Below are positions 8,728-16,050 of a DNA stretch of 39,947 nt, piece by piece; position 1 is the stretch's first letter; every line of letters begins with the position of its first letter. This DNA is from an uncultured Lachnospiraceae bacterium (GTDB lineage: Bacteria > Bacillota > Clostridia > Lachnospirales > Lachnospiraceae): NCBI GenBank assembly GCA_900317755.1, contig ONHZ01000032.1:1-39947 (forward strand). Direction: 5' to 3'. The translations under genes and the position numbers were made by a program. The notes below the pieces were generated by a model. The model saw nothing but the letters and a program-made list of their open reading frames with translations, had not been told where the DNA came from and ran no database searches.

Positions 8728-8868
8728 TCTGGTGGCAGCCACGTTTATTCTCGCGAAGCCACGAGCAAAGTGGATATGCTTGCATATACATTTTGCGACG
8801 GCCGCGGGGTCAAATACCCCTTAGACTGCTGCGGGGTATTTGACACTATCCCATATTTTACCACCAGA
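8728..8868. repeat. Candidate MITE-like or palindromic intergenic element
   Basis: This 141-bp stretch is bounded by inverted TCTGGTGG (8728-8735) and CCACCAGA (8861-8868). Inside are a perfect 12-bp inverted repeat, GTCAAATACCCC (8809-8820) with GGGGTATTTGAC (8833-8844), and a 6-bp one, ATATGC/GCATAT (8774-8787). It has no coding signal and a more GC-rich composition than nearby spacers. It ends 8 nt before the ptsI stop. It could be a small non-autonomous repeat or a folded mRNA 3' end. Confidence 0.45.
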
Positions 8869-8875
8869 TTGTCAA

Positions 8876-10507
8876 TTAATAATACTTTGAAAGATCTACT
8901 TTTCTTACGGCATCCCTTACGGCAAGAACCCTCGACGGCGAAACCGAAAGCTCGTCAACGCCCATTCTGAGGAAGGTCTCTGTGAGTTCTGTATCTGCGC
9001 CAAGCTCGCCGCAGATGCCTACCCATGCGCCGCCCTTGTGGCCGTTTTCAATAGTCATCTGGATGGCTTTCAGCACGGCAGGGCTATGCGGATCTGCAAA
9101 GTCTGTGAGATTCGGGTTCTGCCTGTCGCATGCTAATGTATACTGCGTGAGGTCATTTGTTCCGATTGAGAAGAAATCGACTTCCTTTGCAAGTTCGAAA
9201 CTCTCGAAGACTGCGGCCGGTGTTTCTACCATAATGCCGAGGTCTACATCGCCATATTCAATGCCTTCGCTGTCAAGTTCTGCCTTTACTTCTTCGACGA
9301 TCTTCTTTATCTGACGGACTTCATCGACCGAGGTAATCATAGGGAACATAATTCCGACAGAACCGAAATAGCTTGCCCTGTAAATGGCACGGAGCTGTGT
9401 CTTGAAAATTTCCGGACGCTTCAGGCAGATACGGATTGCCCTGAAGCCAAGTGCCGGATTTTCTTCTTTATCAAGATTAAAATAATCACACTGCTTGTCG
9501 GCACCGATGTCAAGCGTTCTGATGATGACGTCCTTTCCAGCCATCATCTGTACGACCTTCTTATATGCCTCGTACTGCTCATCCTCTGTAGGATAGGTGT
9601 CACTTTCAAGATAAAGAAACTCTGACCTGAAAAGACCGATTCCGCCTGCATCATTATCGAGAACAGAGCCGATATCTTTCGGTCCTGCGATATTTGCATA
9701 GACATTGATCTCGTGACCATCGAGCGTCACATTCTTCTGTCCCTTGAGGCTCTGGAGGAGCTGCTTCTTCTGGTCATCCTCTTCTTTCTGTGCCTGGTAC
9801 TTTGCAATGGTATCATCATCAGGCTCTACAATGAGGATGCCCTTATAGCCATCAACGATTCCCATCTTGCCATTTACTGTCGATGCATCGTAATCAACAG
9901 TAATTAGGGACGGAATCCCCATCATCCTGGCAAGGATGGAGGTATGTGAATTCATCGAGCCGTGGCGGGTTACAAAGGAAAGAATCTTTGACTTATCAAA
10001 CTGGACTGTCTCAGAAGGAGCAAGATCATCTGCAAGGAGAATGACCGGCTCATCTGAATCAAGACCATTTGCGGAAACGCCCTGAAGAATGGAAATGACC
10101 CTGTTTGAAACATCTTTGACATCGGCGGCTCTTGCTCGCATGTAGTCGTCATCCATTGCAGCAAGCATTTCAGCATAATTATCACCTGTCGTTGCAACCG
10201 CAAATTCTGCATTGATGCCTTCATTTGCAATCATGGAATAAACAGAATCAAGATAACCCGGGTCCTCAAGGAACATCCTGTGTGCCTCAAAAATTGCTGC
10301 ACTTGTCTCGCCGACTTCCTTCATTGCCTTCTCATAAAGTCCATTGAGCTGCTCCTTTGCCAGATCTTTGGCGTCATCGAACCGCTTCTTCTCGGCTTCC
10401 TTATCCTCGATTCTGGTTCTTCGGATGATGCTTTCGCCCTTGCTGAAAACATAGATTTTTCCAATAGCAACGCCTGAAAATGCGCTCTTTCCCTGATATT
10501 CCGTCAT
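8876..10507 (-). CDS. ptsI: PTS enzyme I (phosphoenolpyruvate-protein phosphotransferase)
   Basis: This 543-residue soluble enzyme takes phosphate from phosphoenolpyruvate and passes it to HPr, starting the PTS relay. The N-terminal HPr-binding region is at about 1-145. The phosphohistidine domain carries SMNSHTSILARMMGIP with the active His188. The C-terminal PEP-binding TIM barrel has GGIGLFRSEFLYL, ALGFRAIR, GTNDLTQYTLACDRQN and the GICGELG proton-donor cysteine. Length is slightly below the usual 570-575 residues. The active-site context SMNSHTS departs from the common GGRTSHTA, which may define a lineage variant. It is the last gene of the fru operon, 129 nt after ptsH, with AAAGGAGAGG before ATG. 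Confidence 0.96.
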   Translation of the reverse strand: MTEYQGKSAFSGVAIGKIYVFSKGESIIRRTRIEDKEAEKKRFDDAKDLAKEQLNGLYEKAMKEVGETSAAIFEAHRMFLEDPGYLDSVYSMIANEGINAEFAVATTGDNYAEMLAAMDDDYMRARAADVKDVSNRVISILQGVSANGLDSDEPVILLADDLAPSETVQFDKSKILSFVTRHGSMNSHTSILARMMGIPSLITVDYDASTVNGKMGIVDGYKGILIVEPDDDTIAKYQAQKEEDDQKKQLLQSLKGQKNVTLDGHEINVYANIAGPKDIGSVLDNDAGGIGLFRSEFLYLESDTYPTEDEQYEAYKKVVQMMAGKDVIIRTLDIGADKQCDYFNLDKEENPALGFRAIRICLKRPEIFKTQLRAIYRASYFGSVGIMFPMITSVDEVRQIKKIVEEVKAELDSEGIEYGDVDLGIMVETPAAVFESFELAKEVDFFSIGTNDLTQYTLACDRQNPNLTDFADPHSPAVLKAIQMTIENGHKGGAWVGICGELGADTELTETFLRMGVDELSVSPSRVLAVRDAVRKVDLSKYY

Positions 10508-10572
10508 TTTTCCTCTCCTTTTTATTTTATCATGCGCCTCTCATCTAAAAGCGCCACTTACAATTCTTATTT

Positions 10573-10628
10573 TGTATGCGATGCTGCATACAGATCATCA
10601 GACAGTGCATTCTGACATGCACTGCCTG
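10573..10628 (-). other. Two hairpins in the ptsH-ptsI spacer
   Basis: TGTATGC/GCATACA (10573-10592) and an 11-bp stem based on CAGTGCA/TGCACTG (10599-10628, closed on the minus strand by a G-U pair) stand in tandem. No U-tract follows either one, so they look like RNA processing or stability elements that could set the HPr to enzyme I ratio rather than terminators. Confidence 0.45.
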
Positions 10629-10636
10629 AAAAATTA

Positions 10637-10894
10637 TCAAAGGTTTGCTTTTAAGAATGCTTCAAGCTCAGCTGCAGCTTCGTCTTCCTTGTCACCGGAA
10701 ACCTTTACTGTGATCTCCTGGCCCTGCTTTACGCCGAGGGACATAATGCCAAGGATTCCCTTTGCGTTAACTTCCTTGCCATCCTTTGCGATCTTGATGT
10801 CGCATGGATAGGATGCGCAGGCCTTGACAAACTGGCCGGCTGGTCTTGCGTGGATGCCTTCTGGATCTGTGATTGTGTACGTAAATTCTTTCAT
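10637..10894 (-). CDS. ptsH: HPr-like phosphocarrier protein lacking Ser46
   Basis: This 85-residue HPr has the active-site His15 in GIHARPAG, the Arg17 partner, and the usual two-layer fold pattern ending EAFLKANL. It relays phosphate from enzyme I to the EIIA domain of FruA. The regulatory position that is Ser46 in Bacillus subtilis HPr (NLKSIMG) is Gly here (NAKGILG). HPr kinase therefore could not phosphorylate it there, and it should not act as a CcpA corepressor in the classical way. The next Ser (Ser52 in MSLGV) corresponds to the conserved MSLG motif, not the kinase site. It lies 16 nt after fruA. Confidence 0.95.
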   Translation of the reverse strand: MKEFTYTITDPEGIHARPAGQFVKACASYPCDIKIAKDGKEVNAKGILGIMSLGVKQGQEITVKVSGDKEDEAAAELEAFLKANL

Positions 10895-10910
10895 TTTTGC
10901 CTCCTAAATA

Positions 10911-12962
10911 TTACATTTCATCAGCATTCTTCTTTAAGATGCCAAGTAAGAAACAGGTTACAAGTGAACCAATTAACCAAGCTAGTAAATAGAAGCCTGC
11001 ATGACCTACGGTTGCGAATACGAAGACACCGCCGTGAGGAGCCATGAGTGTGCATCCGAAAGCTGCTGAAATCAGTCCTGCGACAGCTGCGCCTGCGAAA
11101 GTTGCAGGGATGACGTGGCCTGGATCTGCTGCTGCGAATGGGATTGCACCTTCAGTAATGAAGGATGCGCCCATGACAAGGTTCGAAACCCATGTATCTC
11201 TTTCAGCCTTTGTGAACTTCTTCGGGAAGATGCGTGTTGCAAGTGCGATACCTACTGGAGGAACCATGCCGCCGACCATAACTGCTGCCATTGCGATGTA
11301 GCAAGCCTGAACCTTAGGATCTGTTGTACTTGCACCGTCCTTTAAGTAATCAGCTGCCTGTGAAAGCATGCCTGTACCAAATACGTAAGCTGCCTTGTTG
11401 ATAGGACCGCCCATATCTACTGCCATCATGCCGCCGAGGATAAGACCTAAGAGCCAGATCAGTCCTGAATTTGCAAGGCCTGTAAGCATTGCTGAAAGGC
11501 CAGTATTAATAAGTCCGATCAGAGGGTTGAAGATGAAGACCATCAGAACAGCTACGAGGAATGAACCTACTACTGGGTAAATAAGCATCGGCCTGATGCC
11601 GTCAAGTGACTTTGGCATGCCCTCTGTAATCTTTTCAAGCCAGAGTACTAAGTAGCCTGCAACAAAGCCGATGACGATACCACCAAGGAAACCGGAAACG
11701 GTATTGCCACTGTGGGTAAATCCGAAATTGTCAATAAACTGCATGAAGCCGCCCAGAGGACTTGCTCCATCCTGGCCCCATACGAAGTCGCTGGCAAGTG
11801 CATTACCATTTGATGCAAGAAGACCGCCAAGGAAACCTACTGCAAGTCCGGGCTTGTCTGCGATGGAGTATGCGATGTAACCTGCAAGTACAGGAACCAT
11901 CATGCCCATTGCAAGGCCACCGACATACTTAAAGAAGGATGAAAGCGGAAGCATGTTACCAAAGTTGCTGCCGCCTGTAGCGCCATAGCCTGCAATTGTA
12001 TCAATCAGGAATGCGATGGCAACTAAGATACCGCCGCCAATGACGAATGGAAGCATGTGGCCGACGCCGCTCATGAGATGTGTATAAATCTGATGTCCGA
12101 CTGAGCCGCCACTTGATTTTTCTTCGCCCTTCTCACCCTTGTTTGCTGAATGGTAAACCGGAGCGTCGCCCTTGTCTGCCTTTGTCACAAGCTCTTCAGC
12201 CTTGTGAATACCATCGGCAACAGAAGCATTGATGAGCTTCTTGCCATCAAAACGGTCCATCGGAACCTTAGCATCAGCTGCAATGACAATGGCCTTTGCA
12301 TTCTTGATCTCATCATCCGTAAGGACATTCTTTGCTCCGCCTGAGCCTCTGGTCTCTACCTTAACCTTGATGCCAAGCTTCTCGCCGGCCTTCTGGATAG
12401 CCTCAGCAGCCATATAGGTGTGGGCAATTCCGTTCGGGCAGGAGGTAACAGCAAGAATTGCTGCGCCTGCGTCCTGGCCTGCTTTTGCAATTTCCTCTTC
12501 CTTCTTGTCTGCCTCTGCCTCGTCGATGACGGAAAGGAATTCTTCCTTTGTCTTTGCGTTCTTCAGAGCAGAAACGAAATCCGGATTCATAAGTAATTCG
12601 GAAAGCCTTGACAGAACCTCCAGATGGACATTGTCCTCTGTATTTGGTGCTGCAATAAGGAAAATAAGGTTTGCCGGCTCACCATCAAGTGAGTCGTAAT
12701 CTACTCCGTCCGGAAGTACCATTGCGGCAAGTCCCGGCTTTGAAACTGAATCAGACTTGCAGTGAGGAATTGCGATACCATCGCCGATTCCTGTCGTGGA
12801 TTCTTCCTCACGGGCGAATACGCCCTTCTCGTAAGTATCGCGGTCATTGATATTGCCCTGCTTTACCATGAGGTCAACCATCTTCTTGATGACCTCTTCC
12901 TTACTTTTAGCTTCGCCCTTTAATTCGATGGACTCGGCTGAAAGCAGATCTCTTACTCTCAT
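10911..12962 (-). CDS. fruA: PTS fructose transporter EIIABC
   Basis: This 683-residue multidomain permease imports fructose as fructose-1-phosphate. The EIIA domain is at about 1-150, with phospho-His67 in IPHCKS. The EIIB domain is at about 165-270, with phospho-Cys175 in TSCPNGIAHTYMAAEA. A Lys/Ser/Gly linker at about 270-290 leads to the EIIC membrane domain at about 295-680, with many hydrophobic helices and the GFTHSGNTVSGFLGG, MGGPINKAAY and EGAIPFAAADP motifs. The domain order A-B-C is typical of Firmicutes FruA. AAAGGGG precedes ATG 12962. Upstream FruK and downstream HPr and enzyme I make a self-contained fructose uptake unit. Confidence 0.96.
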   Translation of the reverse strand: MRVRDLLSAESIELKGEAKSKEEVIKKMVDLMVKQGNINDRDTYEKGVFAREEESTTGIGDGIAIPHCKSDSVSKPGLAAMVLPDGVDYDSLDGEPANLIFLIAAPNTEDNVHLEVLSRLSELLMNPDFVSALKNAKTKEEFLSVIDEAEADKKEEEIAKAGQDAGAAILAVTSCPNGIAHTYMAAEAIQKAGEKLGIKVKVETRGSGGAKNVLTDDEIKNAKAIVIAADAKVPMDRFDGKKLINASVADGIHKAEELVTKADKGDAPVYHSANKGEKGEEKSSGGSVGHQIYTHLMSGVGHMLPFVIGGGILVAIAFLIDTIAGYGATGGSNFGNMLPLSSFFKYVGGLAMGMMVPVLAGYIAYSIADKPGLAVGFLGGLLASNGNALASDFVWGQDGASPLGGFMQFIDNFGFTHSGNTVSGFLGGIVIGFVAGYLVLWLEKITEGMPKSLDGIRPMLIYPVVGSFLVAVLMVFIFNPLIGLINTGLSAMLTGLANSGLIWLLGLILGGMMAVDMGGPINKAAYVFGTGMLSQAADYLKDGASTTDPKVQACYIAMAAVMVGGMVPPVGIALATRIFPKKFTKAERDTWVSNLVMGASFITEGAIPFAAADPGHVIPATFAGAAVAGLISAAFGCTLMAPHGGVFVFATVGHAGFYLLAWLIGSLVTCFLLGILKKNADEM

Positions 12963-13155
12963 AAATTCCCCTTTCGTGATCTAAACTGCTGCCCCTCAAA
13001 GCAGATTTTTGATCCAGTACTATTTTGTATTCATCTTTCATCATTGAAAGATATTATATGTAGAAGTCCCTGGCTTCTAAATATCATTATTGTCTTGCCG
13101 TGATATTGCTTTCCCCGGCATTACTTTCCGGCGGCGCCCGGCTTTCCGCCTGACG
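12963..13155 (-). other. fruK-fruA spacer with two hairpins
   Basis: This is the longest gap inside the fru operon (193 nt). It holds two tandem inverted repeats: ATCTTTCA/TGAAAGAT (13033-13052, loop TCAT) and TAGAAG/CTTCTA (13061-13079). The part next to fruK is GC-rich with several GGAAAG copies on the minus strand. No U-tract or convincing promoter is seen. It could be a processing site or leader of fruA. Confidence 0.4.
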
Positions 13156-14073
13156 TCAGAATGTCTCTCTGCCAATTTTCTTAAGAAGGAAATTAACCCC
13201 ATCTTTTGTAGCAAGGAAATCAGAATATGCTGAGGCAGATCCTGTGCAGAGACCTTCATAGAAGGCTTTCTCATAATCGCCTGTGCGGAGGTATCCATCG
13301 ACAAAACCTGCTACCATTGAATCGCCAGCGCCGACCGTATTTTTTACTTCGCCGCCAGGCGTATCAGACTGATAAACCGTGCCATCCTCTGCCACAAGAA
13401 GTGCACCATTATTTCCCATGGAAACGAGTACGTTTACTGCACCAGCTTCCTGCATCTTCTTTGCATAAGGAATCGTCTCTTCCTTTGTCGTAAGCTTTAC
13501 GCCGTAGATTTCGCCAAGCTCGTGATTGTTCGGCTTTACCATGAATGGATGGAACTTCAGCACATTTGTAAGAAGATCTCTCGTCGCATCAACTACGATC
13601 CTGATGCCGCGGCCTTCGAGGTGCTCCATGATGTCCTCGTACATTGTTCCTGGCATTACCGAAGGAATGCTTCCTGAAATAATAAGTGTATCGCCGGAAA
13701 CTAATTTATCGAGCTTGTCATAAAGCGTCTTTATGTCCTTATCTTTTATGGCTGGTCCCATGCCGTTTACTTCTGTCTCTTCATGGCTCCTGAGCTTAAC
13801 ATTGATTCGGGAAATACCCTCGTCAACTGGAATGAAGTCGCTGTGTACGTTCTGCTCATCGAGGAGCCTTTCGATTTCCTTTCCCGTAAAACCTGCCATG
13901 AAGCCAAGCGCAATAGAATCTGTGCCGAGATTCTTCAGAACTATTGAAACATTAATACCCTTGCCGCCTGGAAACATGAACTCTTCACTTGTTCTATTTA
14001 CTTCGCCGATTTTCAGGTCATCGACCGTAACGATGTAGTCAAGTGATGGATTGAATGTGACTGTGTAGATCAT
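13156..14073 (-). CDS. fruK: 1-phosphofructokinase (PfkB family)
   Basis: This 305-residue ribokinase-family kinase converts fructose-1-phosphate and ATP to fructose-1,6-bisphosphate. Evidence includes the N-terminal MIYTVTFNPSLDYIV, the substrate-binding signature FPGGKGINVSIVLKNLG (about 34-50), PNNHELGEIYG, and the C-terminal PfkB signature NTVGAGDSMVAGF with the catalytic Asp in GAGD. Tagatose-6-phosphate kinase shares these motifs, but the flanking fruR and fruA favour 1-phosphofructokinase. Its ATG overlaps the fruR stop by 4 nt (ATGA), so the two are translationally coupled. Confidence 0.95.
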   Translation of the reverse strand: MIYTVTFNPSLDYIVTVDDLKIGEVNRTSEEFMFPGGKGINVSIVLKNLGTDSIALGFMAGFTGKEIERLLDEQNVHSDFIPVDEGISRINVKLRSHEETEVNGMGPAIKDKDIKTLYDKLDKLVSGDTLIISGSIPSVMPGTMYEDIMEHLEGRGIRIVVDATRDLLTNVLKFHPFMVKPNNHELGEIYGVKLTTKEETIPYAKKMQEAGAVNVLVSMGNNGALLVAEDGTVYQSDTPGGEVKNTVGAGDSMVAGFVDGYLRTGDYEKAFYEGLCTGSASAYSDFLATKDGVNFLLKKIGRETF

Positions 14074-14816
14074 GCTTTCACCTCTCTAATGTTTTTCATG
14101 CCTTTATATTTCTTTTTTATTTCATCTGTAATAATGACTGCATCGTCGAATGACCCAAAGGAAACTGAGGACACTCTGTCGAATTTTGAAGAATCCGCAA
14201 TGACGAATGATTCAAGTGAGCGTCCCATTGCACTCTTCTTCACTGCCGCTTCCTTCATCTCCGGTGTCATAAAACCGCGCTCCTTCGTGATGCCATTTGC
14301 TCCGAAAAAGCCTTTTGTGAAATTGTACTTTTCAAGGGAAGATAATGTTTCCTCTCCGACAATGGCCTCGGTCTTTGCTTTGAATTCACCGCCAAGTACG
14401 AAAACCTTCATGCCCTTCTGGGCTAAGACCTTTGCCTGTGAAAGACCGTTTGTAACAAAATGGGCCGAGCAGTTTTCAAGCTCCCTGCAAAGTAATTCAG
14501 TAGTGGTACCAGCATCAATGTATACGAAATCATCATCAGTAATAAGAGAAGCTGCATAGGCTGCAATCAAGCGCTTTGCTGCGACATTCTGTGCTTCCCT
14601 TATGTCTACGCCAAAATCCTGTGAAACTAACCCATTCTCATTTGAGACTGCACCGCCTCTGACCTTAAGAAGTCTTCCTTTCCGGTCAAGTTCGGTCAAA
14701 TCCCGTCGAATGGTGGATTCTGAAATACCAAGTGAAACCTTCAGTTCCTGCACTGTGACAGTACCGCTCATATTCACTTCATTTAAGATTCTTGAAAACC
14801 GCTCTTCCTGTATCAA
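14070..14816 (-). CDS. fruR: DeoR family fructose operon repressor
   Basis: This 248-residue DeoR-type regulator has a winged helix-turn-helix at about 3-58 (RFSRILNEVN, then LGISESTIRRDLTELD, then KVRGGAV). The sensor domain has DIREAQNVAAKRLIA, YIDAGTTTELL, FVTNGL and the FFGANGI block of the DeoR sugar-phosphate fold. The likely effector is fructose-1-phosphate, by analogy with FruR repressors. The start codon is TTG at 14816, supported by AAGGGG 7 nt upstream; no ATG in frame fits better. It is the first gene of the fru operon, so it should repress itself along with fruK, fruA, ptsH and ptsI. Confidence 0.93.
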   Translation of the reverse strand: MIQEERFSRILNEVNMSGTVTVQELKVSLGISESTIRRDLTELDRKGRLLKVRGGAVSNENGLVSQDFGVDIREAQNVAAKRLIAAYAASLITDDDFVYIDAGTTTELLCRELENCSAHFVTNGLSQAKVLAQKGMKVFVLGGEFKAKTEAIVGEETLSSLEKYNFTKGFFGANGITKERGFMTPEMKEAAVKKSAMGRSLESFVIADSSKFDRVSSVSFGSFDDAVIITDEIKKKYKGMKNIREVKA

Positions 14817-14905
14817 AATATAACCCCTTGTTTTAAATTGATTTAAACTTTTTTACAGATTTCAAATCGCTAATTCTGCTAGAAAAGCATCCCCATTTCT
14901 TTGCT

Positions 14906-14976
14906 TTTCAATCAATTTCGTTCAACAGTTGTCATTATATTCTCATATTCGGTCAATTTCAATCATTTTCGGTCAA
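14906..14976. promoter_or_regulatory. Paired 20-bp FruR operator candidates
   Basis: TTTCAATCAATTTCGTTCAA (14906-14925) and TTTCAATCATTTTCGGTCAA (14957-14976) are identical at 18 of 20 positions and start 51 bp apart. A further half-copy, TTCGGTCAA, sits at 14948-14956, exactly 20 bp from its twin in the second operator. One copy covers the -35 and the other lies downstream of the start point, the usual geometry for DeoR-type repression, possibly with looping. Confidence 0.7.
14934..14962 (-). promoter_or_regulatory. Promoter of the fru operon
   Basis: On the minus strand TTGAAA (14962-14957) and a perfect TATAAT (14939-14934) are separated by 17 nt. The start point would be near 14927, about 110 nt before the TTG start of fruR. 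Confidence 0.8.
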
Positions 14977-14993
14977 AAATAGTCAACAAAAAT

Positions 14994-15025
14994 GCCGGAT
15001 GAAATTTGTTTAAATTTCACCCGGC
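14994..15025 (-). terminator. Terminator of truA
   Basis: On the minus strand a 14-bp stem, GCCGGGTGAAATTT with AAATTTCATCCGGC (one G-U pair), closes on a 4-nt loop and is followed by ATTTTTGTT. The plus side is also T-rich, so it might work in both directions. It separates truA from the fru promoter. Confidence 0.82.
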
Positions 15026-15099
15026 TTTATTTTTATTATGTCGAAAGCTGATATTCATACCAAGGATCAAATACCTGCGAACTTTCACAGAACCAAAGA

Positions 15100-15873
15100 T
15101 TAATATTCAACCGTCATCAGCGCAAGTCCGTCAGCAGGAGCTGTAGGGCTTGCCACCTTTCTGTCCTTTGCCTCAAGAATCTCCTGAACTCTTTCCGGCG
15201 GAATCTTCCCAAGACCTACATCAATAAGTGTCCCGACTATGATTCGAACCATGTGCTGAAGAAAACCGTCAGCGCTGATGTCGACATAAACATAGCCCTT
15301 GCTTCGCCTGATTGTAAGTTCATCAACAGTCCTGACTGTAGATTTCTTCATGTGGGGATTTCCACAGAAGCTCTTGAAGTCGTGCTCGCCAAGAAGATAT
15401 TTTGCACCCTCATTCATGAGGTCTACATCAAGGACATCTTCTGTCGAGCCAGGCTTATTAAGCGCCACGTCAAGCCTAGTATAATATTTTCTATTGAATA
15501 CAGGCTTTACCGGTCCGTCAAAAATGGTATATTTGTAGCTCCTTCGCTTCGCATTATATCTCGCATGGAACCTGTCTGAAACCGGACGGACTGCGATCAC
15601 CGCAATGTCATCCGGGAGGAATTTGTTTATGTAGTCGCGGATCTTGATGGCATCCATATTCGTTTCCAGATGGACATTTGCAATCATCGCCCTCGCATGA
15701 ACGCCAGCATCCGTACGGCCTGCACCGATAACCTCCGGCTTTGGATCCATATCCGGACACATTTTTGCAAGCACGTCTTCAAGCTTGCCCTGAATTGTGT
15801 CCTTATTTGGCTGCCGCTCCCAGCCGTAATAACGCGTGCCGTCGAATTCTATCTTCAATTTAAAATTTGTCAT
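15100..15873 (-). CDS. truA: tRNA pseudouridine(38-40) synthase
   Basis: This 257-residue TruA isomerises uridines 38-40 in the tRNA anticodon arm. The catalytic Asp55 sits in GAGRTDAGVHA. Other family blocks are the N-terminal IEFDGTRYYGWERQPN, RFHARYNAKRRSYKYTI, EHDFKSFCG and the C-terminal GFLQHMVRIIVGTLIDVG. GGAGTGAG precedes the ATG. The gene is flanked by its own terminator and by the flavodiiron terminator, so it is probably monocistronic. I found no clear promoter in 15874-15998. Confidence 0.97.
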   Translation of the reverse strand: MTNFKLKIEFDGTRYYGWERQPNKDTIQGKLEDVLAKMCPDMDPKPEVIGAGRTDAGVHARAMIANVHLETNMDAIKIRDYINKFLPDDIAVIAVRPVSDRFHARYNAKRRSYKYTIFDGPVKPVFNRKYYTRLDVALNKPGSTEDVLDVDLMNEGAKYLLGEHDFKSFCGNPHMKKSTVRTVDELTIRRSKGYVYVDISADGFLQHMVRIIVGTLIDVGLGKIPPERVQEILEAKDRKVASPTAPADGLALMTVEY

Positions 15874-15998
15874 TGCTCACTCCATATTTTCATTTTCTGC
15901 CTGCCGCCACATTATCATTCAAAATAGAAATGTGACATTTGCACCAGATGGTATTGTATGGGTATTTTTACATAATTTCAAGAAAAAATAAGCGCAAA

Positions 15999-16030
15999 AA
16001 TACCACATACCTTTAATGATATGTGGTATT
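15999..16030 (-). terminator. Terminator of the desulfoferrodoxin-flavodiiron operon
   Basis: AATACCACATA pairs with TATGTGGTATT (11 bp, 10-nt loop), and on the minus strand the stem runs into a TTTTT tract. It lies 21 nt past the flavodiiron stop. Confidence 0.8.
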
Positions 16031-16050
16031 CATAATTTCTTTTGTAATGA

